Shown piece after piece: positions 1-11,302 of a DNA stretch of 64,000 nucleotides. A program made the translations under genes and the position numbers. Source of the DNA: Guyanagaster necrorhizus. Its lineage: Eukaryota > Basidiomycota > Agaricomycetes > Agaricales > Physalacriaceae. Within the stretch, counting starts at the first letter, position 1. The number at the start of each line of letters is the position of its first letter. Under the pieces are notes generated by a model. It was not told the origin of the DNA and made no database searches. It worked only from the letters and a program-made list of their open reading frames with translations. Where the stretch lies: assembly GCF_019112545.1 (NCBI RefSeq), contig NW_025064897.1, forward strand, positions 246,581 to 310,580, in the 5' to 3' direction.

Positions 1-1205
1 TCTGCGTCAAAACGTTTACCTTGGGACTTGTACGGTGTCACAAAAGTGAAGGAATATTCCTTCAGTCCACTCATGGAATAACCCAGGAAGTCGAATTTGA
101 GTCCCGCGACCATGACTCCACCCGTAAGGACGGGACGGTACCGTTTCTCCAAGAGCTGATCTATTGAGAATGACTGTTCACGGCGAGGCTTTCCCTTGTC
201 CTCGTCTTGGAATGATACACGAAGGAATGCTTCATTGTTGTTATAGCGTCGTAAGACACTGTTGGACTGATCTGGAAGAGGACCCTCCAAAACCCACGTC
301 GTGGGCGTGACGATGAGATGGTACGACTGGTATATCGCTGGAGAAGGGGCAAAGCGCCGCTTTGGCGTTCTGGCTTCCACTAAGTAGGCCTCAACTGCTT
401 CATGGAGCAGACCAGTAAGATCTTGTTCTGCTCTGTGGGGCGCAGTTGAGGCCAGTTGCCGTTTACGAGTCCTACGATTTCGACGTTTCCGGCTCGATTT
501 GGACCCTGATTGTGGCGAGGTCGAATTTGATGTCTGAGATGTAGATGTAGATGTTTGCGGTGGAACATTTACTGCTAGTGGAGTATGAAGAGTGTCCCGA
601 AGACTTGGAACATTCAGCACAGAGGTGAATTGGCGAAAGGCGGAGGCGGCAGTGAGGTTGTCGTGACGCACCTCTAATTCATGTAGCGCGCCACAGACTC
701 AGCAGCTCTGAAGCTTCGAGAAGCCTTGCCCTGTAGGCCTTTTCAACCTCAAACCTGGCCGCAGATGGTAAATTCTGATGCAAAGATGCCTTTGCGGCCG
801 ATGCGTCCAAGATGAATGGTGATTTAGGGAGAAGGCTGCGCAATGCCTTGGCGCCTCTCTTTCCTGGCGTAAAGTTTCAGAATCGACCCAAGGTCGGGAT
901 GCAACAGAAGCTACATGCTCTTGATTGGTGGGTTGCCTGGACCGCTGGAACTGGGTCGACCTCTCGCCAATGGCCATAACGCTGTACAGCTGCAGAAATG
1001 TATTGGCCGAACTCGTATCGGGAAAGGTTACAAGTCCCATGCCACGATAAGCAGCCGACCCAGCCTTGTGAAAAAGCTCCAGCTCAAAATTTAAGAGTGG
1101 AGAATGAGGATTTTGAATCGGTAGTATGTGTATTTTGCGCGCTAGATGGACGCGGAGGTTCTCTTCTGATATCGAGAAGGATACATTGCGCACGAAGACT
1201 TCCAT
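1..1205 (-). pseudogene. Inverted, truncated copy of the RdRP gene (pseudogene, cut by window edge)
   Basis: Read on the minus strand, this matches the intact RdRP gene at 6162-7880. The start (MEVFVRNVSFSIS, from 1205) aligns with the RRM-like N-terminus of the intact gene at about 75-80 percent nucleotide identity. The frame is broken: an in-frame TAA follows the equivalent of residue 130, and about 470 bp matching 6617-7086 is missing. From about 752 down to 115 the match becomes almost perfect, then drops again from 114 to base 1. It continues off the window, so the catalytic half, if present, is not visible. It cannot encode a full RdRP N-terminus. The near-identical block suggests gene conversion with the intact copy (inference). 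Confidence 0.9.
115..752. repeat. Inverted repeat arm A, nearly identical to 7087-7726
   Basis: Reverse complementing this segment gives 7087-7726 with only about a dozen differences by eye, including a 2 bp deletion near 690. The match ends sharply: at 115/7726 sequence outside the block diverges at once, and at 752 the copy jumps to sequence matching about 6616. Arm spacing is about 6.3 kb. Confidence 0.9.
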
Positions 1206-2448
1206 GGCACCTACCGAGAGATCAGCACAGTAACAAGAGAGGCGAGACGACCATAGCTTGAAGGTCGGAAGAGATGTAGGGGCATGCACCAAAGCATATC
1301 GTCCGTCATTGGTGCCGCATAATAGTTAACTTCGATGCTGGGGAATCGATAACGGCTCGAATCGATGGGCTCTTCTCTGCCATCCTCGAAAACATCATCC
1401 CCGGACTGTGATGATTACGGATGCTATGGATAAACGCTAAGCTTACCCAACGTTCCTCGTAGTATACCTATCCACGCTGGCGAAATACCTGTAGCTAGAA
1501 AAGTCACTAAGAAGGTTGCCTTTTGTATGGCTATCCATAAACATCCATAGGATAACCCAGCCAGAAAATGATAGCCACCGAGTGAGCCATGAAGCGTTTG
1601 GAAAGCCCGCCTCCAGTCCACCAAGTACACTTATTTACTGCATGGCTTCAGACTCTGTGTCTGACAAGGCCGTGTATCGTGCAGTCCTGCTGGAACGGAG
1701 AAGGACTATTACAGTACCAATTAGAGGATTGATATCGCACCAACTAGGATATCGTCGAAGTGGCTGATCTTGCAGGGCGCGTTTGCAGCAAATTGTGGCT
1801 GTAACATGCATAGATTCGCATAGACTCATATGAAGTCATAGAGCGTACGGGATACATATGCAACGAGCCGTCTTTTCCTCCCCAAATCCACAACCAGCTC
1901 AGATGTTCAGCTTTGTTCGTCGCCAGTGCCGCCTCTTGGCGTTGTACTGGACCCAAAGTCAGCAAAGGAGGATCCATTGAGTAAATACTCCACGCACCTG
2001 AATCTTAGTGTCTGTCTTTAGGCGAAACCATTGAGGAATTGGCCTGTACCATATCGTCAGCACAGCACAGCAATCTCGAACTCAAGAATATTACCTGTTT
2101 TGCCTTCCAGCCTTGGCCAAAATGCGCTTTGTTCTGAATGTCTTTTGAGAAGGCTAGACAATCCACTACTTAGCAGAGGGAATTTGAAGCAACGAGCAAA
2201 ATACCCACCATTTGGGTCCGTGCAACGTTGTCGATGGAGGAAAAATTAAGGTTTCGACACTGCTTTGTAACTGTGCAGCTCCGCTTTGGGATATAGTGTC
2301 TCACGCAGCCTGAATCGGACCTACACGAAAAATTACATTGCGACGCTATAGTTGTGCTACAAAATCGACGGAGGGAAATAAAACAAATACTTGTGCTATT
2401 TACGCAATCTGTCCGAATTAAAAAAACAAAGAAATCAGCTTGCTAGTT
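1206..2448. other. No supported gene (1.2 kb)
   Basis: Only short scattered open frames of up to 83 codons occur here, without paired splice sites or recognisable protein similarity. It holds the upstream flank of the RdRP pseudogene and the downstream flank of the Zn2Cys6 gene. Confidence 0.6.
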
Positions 2449-5400
2449 CTACCACAACCCACTCGTGGTAGCAGAATCATTCGAGCTTTCTTCGAATTGC
2501 CATATGCCATGGGTAAGCTGGTCTACATCATTGAAGAATGAACCCCAGTCATCCAAACTAATTGAAATGGATCATGAAAATTTATTTGGCATTGCGTGAC
2601 AGGTATGGAACATACCTCATTTCATTACATTGAGGGTTATGGGACTCATTGGTCGTCTGCAAGGTATCGGGCTTTGACGTACCAGCGCTTTTGGTGCAGA
2701 AATTAGAAGGCTCAAGGAAAGAATCTTCGTTATCACTCATGAAGCCGAATTTGCGCAAAGTTTCGGTGCTGTTGATGTCGGCTTGACTTCGAAGAGGGGA
2801 GTGTGGGGGTTCCAGCCTTGAACTTTCCAAAGAAGCGGCGTATATCTGAGACCATGCAGAAGCCTCATCTACAGACATTGACGGAAGCTCGATACCCGAA
2901 AACCAGCTGGACTCATCCACGAAGGGCACCTCGCAGAGATTTTTGTCGCTGAGAAGAATTTCTGAACTTAGGCTGTCAGAAAAGACTCCGTTTTGCGGGA
3001 AAATCGCTCCTTCATCGAGGCTTCCTTCCGGTCCAAGGCTCGGTAAGTTGGTGTGTAGATCGCCGATAGCATGGAGAACATCCCTAAGCAGCCGCATGTG
3101 TGTCAGTTCATCCAACTCAATAATTATAAAACCTTTCCCACCAGAGCCGGCCTGCAAACTGCCATCTGTTGTTCAGTTAGCAGAAAGTAACGGCAACCCA
3201 GAAGTACATGCCTCGTCTCCAGAATCTGAAGAGATTCCATGCATGCGTCCACGAGCTTCATGTCGGCAGGATTTACAGGACAACCAGCACGTTTGGTGCG
3301 CCAATACTCGAAGAGGAGCACCGCAGCGGCCTGGAAAGCGGCAAGCTGTACAGCAGTAAGTACAACCACCGGGAAAAAGGCTGTTTGACGCACACCAGAG
3401 AGGGGCACCAAATGCCCTTTGCGATGTCGTTGAGTCGCGATGATATCTGCACATACGCGAGCAGCGCTCACGCAGACAGTAATTGAATAGAATGGGAACT
3501 TCTCTGAGTCATAAGGCATAGAGATGAAAGGCCTGTGAATTAGCATCTGCAAGTGATGATATTGTAAATGCAAGGATGCTGATTGCGCGAAGTGAATGGG
3601 ATCTTTGCGCTCGGGGTCCCAGCGTACTGTTCTGCATGAGAGTGGGAGGGAATGGGCTAGAGAAATTACGCACGATGATCAGGTATCGCAGTCATCCAAT
3701 GTTTCAATCTCACATTGAGCAGCTCTATGATGCGTTTCTCCCAGTTTGTATCCAGAAATTGAAGCCTAATTTGAGACTTTTTCATGGCGTACTACGGACA
3801 TTATGAATACTCGGGATCAGATATGTCTGAAAAGGTGTCCAGGACTCACAACGGTGCGCAGGCAGAGTGCTATCAAGGAAGTGAGTTTCAGGTAGCAGTT
3901 GAAGTACGACATGACGGCAGGTTTCCCCTCAGGTTGCTGAAAAACACTTCCTGACATTGAAGGCTCCCAATATTCGTCGTCGCATTCGATTGGGAAGTCA
4001 AGGTCGATCCTACGACTGATAGCAGCGAACAATTAAAAATAAATTATTATAGAAACGTACTCTTCGTTATACAGACAGCATGAGCGGCCTAAGAACGCAC
4101 TGATCTGTCTATCTAAGTACACAAGGGTCCTGAAAATCGGTGTCAGTGAAATATACAAATGATAGGTATGAAAGCCCAACCAAAAAGCTCGTTTCCACAA
4201 TTCGTCCTCTACACTAGGTTTGGCATGCTTGGCTTTCCTTCTGTGAATTCCCGCCTCTTCAGACAACCTAAGGCCAATGCTAGCAATCGTCCAGCACATA
4301 TGGGGTACCGTTGAACCCAGCATAAATTGGGCAAGAAGCTGGGCCGGTATTACAAATCAAGAAGCCACCATAGATAACCCGTACTTACGCACAAAACTTG
4401 TAAATGATATACCGTCGGCCCAGTCAACAGCGACTTACGCACGCATGTTACCTGATTAACCCACTTCCATCCACTTGACCGTTCGCACGATTCCCCCTCC
4501 GATAAAACACGAGGGTCGTCCGTGTACCTCGAAGCAAAAGCACACACCAATAGTAACACACAGGCAAACTCTTTATCCGCCAGATAAAGTTTATCCTTAA
4601 CCGACTTGTCGAAACTTGGTCGATGCAGCAACGGCACGAGGGGATTCACTTCTGTGAAATAAAGATGGACAAGTGACGAAAGCAGATCGTCGTCCGGAAA
4701 AGCGAAATCAGGATAATGAACCTGGAACCAGGTGTTTGAGTGCCAAGGAGGTGGATCCCAAAATTCGGGCCGTCTGAAGCTGCCTCTGTCTGGGATTCCA
4801 CCAGAATGTCCTTGCTTGAAATCCCTCGCTGTTTGTACGAATTGCGCGGTGCTCGATTTGCCGAGATAGAGGTAGCGGCCGGATGGATACGCCTTGGCCA
4901 GCTTGAGACTGTCTTCCAGCGCATCACGCTCATAATCCTCCTGTCGCAATCGCTCCTCTATCTCGGCGGTGCTCATGCTCCCAATATGTGAGTCGGGAAC
5001 GATCTGCAGCGTAATTAGTTCTGTATATGAGTGCGCAGAGAGAACCTACCCGATGTAAGATGTTCTCCATCCTTTCCAGTTTATTCTCCAGCTCCTGGAC
5101 ATAACTACCTCGAGTATAGGCTGGAGTGCTATCAAGAAAACCAGAGCGAACCTTTTGGAAGGCACCTTTTCAATTGCGTTAACTCATGCATGGCAACAGA
5201 AGAGCAAATGCCTGACTTGCCAGTACTCTACGGCTGTCAGAATACTTGCAGTCGATATTGCACGCTGCACAGTTCGAACATTGTTTCCCCGGTCTTTGAG
5301 TGCCATCGCCTGCCGAGGTAAGCTTCCATTACACGTTTTTACAGTTCAGCTTAAAGTCTCACATCCAACTAAAACGTTGATAACCTTTAGAAGTAGATAA

Positions 5401-5504
5401 ACTGTATACGAACACTTACTCTTTCTTCGCCGACAAAATTCGCATGCTGTCTGCGGTCTTGTCTTTTTGCGACTGGAACCGTAAGTACCTTCTCCTGTTG
5501 ACAT
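2449..5504 (-). CDS. Zn2Cys6 fungal transcription factor with fungal-specific TF middle domain
   Basis: Start ATG is at 5504-5502. Exon 1 encodes the first half of a zinc binuclear cluster (CEFCRRRKSKC) and is split inside the third Cys codon by an intron (donor GTTCGT at 5413, acceptor before 5309). Exon 2 completes the cluster, giving C-x2-C-x6-C-x9-C-x2-C-x6-C. Later exons (4976-4350, 4323-4033 and others) carry the fungal-specific transcription factor domain, with the stretches NPLVPLLHRPSFD and CWTIASIGLRLSEEAGIHRR. The C-terminus (DDWGSFFNDVDQLTHGIWQ) ends with TAG at 2449-2451. Proteins of this class bind CGG half-sites in the nucleus and regulate metabolic genes; the target here is unknown. 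It lies between the two opposed RdRP copies. The middle exon borders are approximate. Confidence 0.92.
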
Positions 5505-6161
5505 GAACACAATAAAGCTCTTGTGGTTTTGGCAACAAATAGTAGTGCAAGTAGTAATAGTAGTAGTAGTTGCAGTAGTAGCAGTTGCAGGCAAGCGGTA
5601 CCTATCAATTTATAACAGGTGCCGACGGAAAATGTCACGATGCCGCGCATGACTACCGAACAATGACAAAATACGTAGCCACCACGAGGACGCGTGCAAA
5701 CAGCTGCAGCGGAATTACACGACGCGGACAGTACCAAAGGAAATCTGCGAACAAACCGAACACGAAAAACAGGAAAATTCCCAAACGCAATCCCATATCA
5801 TCATTCCCAATCTTTGGCATCCTCGCTTCAATTCACAGTTCCAGTTTCATAGCCTGAAAAGGATGCAAGAACATGGGGTGGTCACACACGAAGGAGCTGA
5901 TGGAGTCGCGGGATCGCTCGAAAAGAAATGAGCTGGCCGTAATGAAGCATTGCTTAGTACTTACAGTGAGAAGCATTGTCTTATGACCTTGTATCAGCTG
6001 ATGCTACGAGCCGTTATCGATCCTCTGGCGCCTAAGTTGACTATATATGCAGCACCAATGATGGAATACGTTTTGGTTCGTGGCCCCACATCCTTTTTGT
6101 TTTTCAAAGTACATTTGCTTGTGTCACCCATCACCTTTACTGATGTCTTCGAGCAGGCCTC
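5505..6161. promoter_or_regulatory. Divergent intergenic region between the Zn2Cys6 regulator and RdRP
   Basis: The two start codons (5504 minus, 6162 plus) face away from each other over 657 bp, so both promoters should lie here. Apart from the triplet repeat at 5540-5589 I see no clear motif and no gene. Confidence 0.55.
5540..5589. repeat. Imperfect TAG/CTA trinucleotide repeat
   Basis: A run of mostly AGT/TAG triplets with GCA interruptions lies about 36 bp upstream of the Zn2Cys6 start codon, probably in its 5' leader or promoter. Confidence 0.75.
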
Positions 6162-9100
6162 ATGGAACTTTTCGTCCGCAATGTCCCGTTCTCGATATCA
6201 GACGAGGACCTTCGCGTACATCTAGCGCGCAAAATCCACCAGCCTCCGATCCAAGATCCCGGCTCTCCACCACTGAATTTCGGGGTGGAGCTTTTTCGCA
6301 AAGGAAGATCGAATGTACACCGTGGCATGGGTATTGTAACTTTCCCGGACGCCAGCTCGGCCAGCGTATTCCTGCAACTACACCACGTCATAAGCATCGC
6401 CGGGAAACCAGTCTCCTTTACACGTTCCAATCGTCCCACTAATGAAGCCCGTGTAGCTGCTGTTATGTCGCGCCCTTGGGTCGACCCTGAATCCGTGCGC
6501 CGTGAACGAAAGAGACACCAGGACATCGCGTCTGCTTCTTCATCGATCACCATTGAGCTTGGGCGCATCTGCCGCAAAAGCGTCTTCGCAGCAGAGCTGA
6601 CCGTCCAAGGCCGTGTTATATGCGATCCTGACCTACGCAGGCTCGTCATCAATATCGATCCAGTCCCGATCAACAGGCGCATGGATCTCGAATCAATATT
6701 TTCTGCCGTGATGTCACATGTACCGTCGAAATCTTTTTGGTACCGCGCGCACAATATCAATACCATATTGTCATCAGACGACGGATGTCATATCTATATC
6801 CAGTCATCTCTTCCTGCGACCATTCAGGTCGTCGGGGACCTGGTTACAGACCGACTTTCTTCGCTACGCACAGATGGTCGCCTCACGCCATTGATTTTCC
6901 AAGGGCTGTGTCTGCACTTTGCCACATCAGTCGACGCACACCAATTTCTTCATCGCTGCAAAGAGATCCATTTACCTACCCCCATTAATCGCTCTATGAC
7001 TAGGATACTGCGAGAGGAAGGATACAGCGAAAAAAGTCTGGATGCTTTACAAGTAGAGATCCGGTCTCTGTCTTTTCCCCTTGCTTTTGAGGTTGAAAAG
7101 GCGTACTGGGCAGGGCTTCTCGAAGCTTCAGAGCTGCTGAGTCTTTGTGGTGCGCTACATGAATTAGAGGCGCGTCACGACAACCTCACTGCCGCCTCCG
7201 CCTTTCGCCAATTCACCTCTGTGCTGAATGTTCCAAGTCTTCGGGACACTCTTCATACTCCACTAGCAGTAAATGTTCCACCGCAAACACCTACATCTAC
7301 ATCTCAGACATCAAATTCGACCTCGCCACAATCAGGGTCCAAATCGAGCCGGAAACGTCGAAATCGTAGGACTCGTAAACGGCAACTGGCCTCAACTGCG
7401 CCCCACAGAGCAGAACAAGATCTTACTGGTCTGCTCCATGAAGCAGTTGAGGCCTACTTAGTGGAAGCCAGAACGCCAAAGCGGCGCTTTGCCCCTTCTC
7501 CAGCGATATACCAGTCGTACCATCTCATCGTCACGCCCACGACGCAGGTTTTGGAGGGTCCTCTTCCAGATCAGTCCAACAGTGTCTTACGACGCTATAA
7601 CAACAATGAAGCATTCCTTCGTGTATCATTCCAAGACGAGGACAAGGGAAAGCCTCGCCGTGAACAGTCATTCTCAATAGATCAGCTCTTGGAGAAACGG
7701 TACCGTCCCGTCCTTACGGGTGGAGTGCTAGTCGCAGGGCGCAAGTTTGACTTTCTTGGTTACTCGATGAGTGGACTGAAGGATTATTCTTTTGCCTTCG
7801 TGACGCCGTTCACATTTCAAGGTAATCATGTTACCGCAGATATCATTCGTGGAGAGCTGGTGAGTATCATATCATTCTAACATCCCAGCTCCTCTTTTTT
7901 TCCCTGACTTGCCTTCCGCAGGGTGATTTTACGAGAGCTGCTTACCGCCCCGCCCTGCTAGGTGCTCGTTGGGGCCAGATGTTTTCGACGTCATTACCGT
8001 CTGTGGAAATCTCCCCTGATATGATAAAACGCATTCCAGACCGAACTGCCGGCACTAGCACCAATGCCCTCTTCACCGATGGCTGTTCAACGATCTCGCA
8101 CGAACTCATCACAATTGTGAAGGAAAAAGTCCTACGACGCGCCAAATTTGGCCCCTCAGCGCTGCAGTTCCGACTCGGAGGAGCGAAGGGAGTCCTATTT
8201 ATGGACCCCGCCTTAACAGGGCAAATGTTAACGATACGTCCATCACAGACCAAATTTGACTCCGAAAACATTCGCAGTCTAGATGTAACCACCACATCAG
8301 CAAAGCCGATTTATTGTTACCTGAACCGGCCAATGATTGCTCTCCTGGAGCACCACAAAGTTCCAAATGAGAGCTTTAAACGCCTGCAAGACTGGGCCAT
8401 CAGTGAAGTGCGCCAAATCAAGAAATCTCTGGACGCCGCTGCTACCACGTTTACACATCATGGTCTCGGCGCCTCCTTCCACTTGGAATCCCTGTTCCGT
8501 AATATGGCCAGGATCTTACAGGTGGAACTATCTCAGGATCTTCACTCGGAATCAGGTATACGCTTTGACTTACTGAAGACTGTCATCGCATATGGTGCCA
8601 CCCATATCTTGAGGGAAATCAAGCATCGTGCACGGATCCGAGTGCCTGGTTCGTACACTCTAATTGGCGTATCGGACGAGTGGGACTGTCTTGAGGAAGG
8701 CGAAGTATATGCCACAATCTTTGATCCACGCACAAACGAACGCGTAGCTGTTGAAGGACGTGTTCTGATCACACGTAGCCCTCAGATTCATCCCGGAGAC
8801 GTTCAGTTTGCCACGGCAGTGCGAAGGCCAGAATTGAATCATTTAACCAACGTAGTCGTGTTTTCGTGCAGGTGGGTGTTTCAACAACAGCGCGCCGATT
8901 TCCGCTTCTCATACTGCATGATTAGGGGAAGCCGCAGTTTACCATCTTGTCTTGGAGGAGGCGATCTCGATGGTGATATCTACAACATCATCCTTGATGT
9001 AAGTAGAAGGTATTACTCCCATATCACAAGGACTTTCTCACTTTGAATTCAGCAAGCTCTATTCCCACCCAAAGCATTTACTGCGGAACCTGGCGCATAC

Positions 9101-10190
9101 AAACCGCTGCCGCCTGATACCAGAAGCTATATATGTGGTAAAGCTGAAGTTGCGGACTTCGTTATCAACTATGTCAGCCTGTCTCTTAGATGATGGGCAT
9201 GCATACTCAACTTTTGTTATTAGATCAAATCTGATCTTCTGGGATATATCTCCACACTTCATCTGAGAATCTCTGATCTCAAAGGTGTCGATTGTGACGA
9301 GTGTCTGCTTCTGGCGAAGAAAGCGTCACATGCTGTCGATTTCCCCAAGGTCGGAACTCCTGTCAACTTTAAAGAGCTTCCCCTACCTCCAGATCGGAAC
9401 CTACGGCCTGATTACCTGTCTGGTGAGGGTGTCAATCCCGGCGACGCACCAGGGTATTACCTTAGCAAGAAGATACTTGGCATACTCTATCGCAGTGTAC
9501 CTGTCGATGAGTACCGTCCACGTAAAGATGAAGCAGACCTTGTTGACCACGAGCTGCTAGATAATTTGATAGAACCTCATATGTACGTGGCCTATGACTT
9601 GAGCCTGGACCCCGACGAAAATGTCCTTGAAGAAATGCGTCACATCTTGGACGAATATTGCCAACAACTGTTGGCAATAGCCAAAGTGCACACCGTTTCC
9701 AAAGGGTCAAAAGCACATCTTTCTGAGGCGGAGCTTGTCTGTGGGTGTATCATGGAACATTACTACGATCACAAGAAGCGTAGAGAGACCACCGCGTCTA
9801 TGAACCTTCAGGTGCGTATGCATCTCTTATCCGGTAGTTCAATAGAAGTTGAAATTTTGTGCACTACAGACACATGAGCTCACACGCGCGATACGACAAG
9901 AGTTCTTTCCTCCTCCAGAAGAGAGTGACGACGAAGAATTTGACGACAATGACTATGACGATAATTTTTCGGATCTCGTGTCAAATGATGAGCTCGAGCG
10001 TGATATTCAGCACCTTTGTGTCAAGTTTAATCGTGCTAGAGCAGGTTGGGTGGCAGCCCAAGAGGCCTTGACTGATGCGCGGGAGGAGAGGGTACGATCC
10101 TTTGGCCCCCAGAGTTTTGGTATTATAGCTTTGGGAGTCATGTTGGATGTGCTGAAGGAGCTTAAGAAGCCACGTACTCGCTATCAATGA
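6162..10190 (+). CDS. RNA-dependent RNA polymerase (quelling/RNAi type), intact
   Basis: Cellular RdRP that converts single-stranded RNA into double-stranded RNA for Dicer in fungal RNA silencing. Six exons join in frame: 6162-7859, 7922-8871, 8926-8998, 9053-9172, 9224-9811 and 9870-10190, giving 1249 aa. The N-terminus (residues 1-95, MELFVRNVPFSIS onward) looks like an RRM fold, as in other fungal RdRPs. A Ser/Pro/Thr and basic linker lies near residues 380-420. The double-psi beta-barrel catalytic loop GGGDLDGD lies near residue 895, with the DLDGD codons at 8963-8977. The C-terminal region has an acidic run (EESDDEEFDDNDYDD). The catalytic aspartates are all present and no frame break was found, so it is probably active. 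A broken inverted copy lies at 1-1205. Cellular eukaryotic RdRPs are a different family from viral ones. Confidence 0.96.
7087..7726. repeat. Inverted repeat arm B, inside RdRP exon 1
   Basis: Partner of 115-752. It covers roughly residues 309-521 of the RdRP, including the Ser-rich and basic linker, a region that should normally vary fast. Near identity here with divergence outside argues for recent copying rather than selection. Confidence 0.9.
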
Positions 10191-10825
10191 CTCGTTTCAT
10201 ATGTTGCACACTGTATCATAGTTCTAATATTCTGATACCTTTTCTATATGCAGATGCAGAGTCAAACGCGAGAGGCACTCTACAGTGCTTGGCTTCAATT
10301 CGTCATGCTGAACGGCATAATGGATTTCTGGGATTCCTTGGTCAGTGTCGAGAGTCGGGATTGCACGTGTCTCGGCGTGACGGTGATCAATTTCTAAATA
10401 TTCGGCGTGTTGAGAGCTGCCAGTAAATTAGTGTTCAAGTTCAAGCGAGATTCCAAATGTTCATTATAGTGCAACATCCATGTAAACAAAGGTCCACCAG
10501 GTGCTAAGGACGTGCTCGCGTGCGGCCTCAACTCTAGGTCAAAGGTACAACGTTTCCTAATGACGACATTGCCCAGGATTTTACCGGTACTAGCATAAGC
10601 CTTCGATACTCTGTAGCGTCTGCTTGCAATCATATTCCTATCGCCCCTGAGAGTCCGGGACGAACGTCAAAACGGAGGACACAATGAAAGAGACCTGGTA
10701 TTCTTGGACGGTAGGAACGATCCTTCGTGAACGAAATCGGGTGCTGCATAGGAACGCGACCTTGCCATCTTTCCCTTTTTCGGTTACCTAGACTCCTTAC
10801 CCGCTTCTTCATCTATCTCTCGCTT
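10191..10825. other. No supported gene; convergent 3' flanks of RdRP and forkhead gene
   Basis: The RdRP stop (10188-10190) and the forkhead stop (near 10826) converge on this 635 bp. Only short unsupported frames occur. Confidence 0.55.
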
Positions 10826-11302
10826 TCAAGTCTTCAATTTTGGGATAGGCAGATCATCATTTCCCGAACCAGTCGTCGTACCCACATCTTTTCTACCGGA
10901 GATCTTCCTAACGCTGTCCACCCTCGAAGAACCATAGTCGTGATTCTGAAGAGACCCGCTTCCATAGTTTTCCAAATCCGCATCGTTTATAGCCCATATA
11001 CCGTGAGCCTCATTTCGGAAACACTGATAGCTGCATAGTGTGTGTCGGATGCTGTTTTTCCAGGACGTTGTTGCAGGACTGAAGAAGGGATATACCGTCG
11101 TGATCCAGTCGTATATTTCTGAGAAGCTGAGACGATGTTCTGGAGAAGATAGAATGGCTTGTCTTACTATAGCCACGTATGGAATATCGGATTTTTTGCG
11201 AGAATACGGACCGACGGATAGTGGTGTAAGGCAAGGAGTGTTAGACTCTTGTCTATAATCTTCAAAACCAAACAGAGGAACAGCGACATCAGCATAATTC
11301 AT
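10826..11302 (-). CDS. Small forkhead-domain protein
   Basis: A 158 aa single-exon frame starting MNYADVAVPLF at 11302. Residues about 34-115 form a compact forkhead winged helix: SDIPYVAIVRQAILSSPEH, then SFSEIYDWITTVYPFF, the recognition helix WKNSIRHTLCSYQCF, and GIWAINDAD. The usual recognition helix reads NSIRHNLS; here Asn is Thr. The protein is little more than the domain plus a Ser/Gly/Asp-rich tail. Forkhead proteins are nuclear DNA-binding regulators; the target is unknown. A longer frame begins at 11398, but its added leader is hydrophobic and unlike the family, so the internal ATG was chosen. Confidence 0.78.
   Translation of the reverse strand: MNYADVAVPLFGFEDYRQESNTPCLTPLSVGPYSRKKSDIPYVAIVRQAILSSPEHRLSFSEIYDWITTVYPFFSPATTSWKNSIRHTLCSYQCFRNEAHGIWAINDADLENYGSGSLQNHDYGSSRVDSVRKISGRKDVGTTTGSGNDDLPIPKLKT

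Noticed and set aside
1424..1630. 68-codon hydrophobic minus-strand frame resembling a membrane segment.
   Set aside because: Too short, with no flanking exons; composition alone is not enough.
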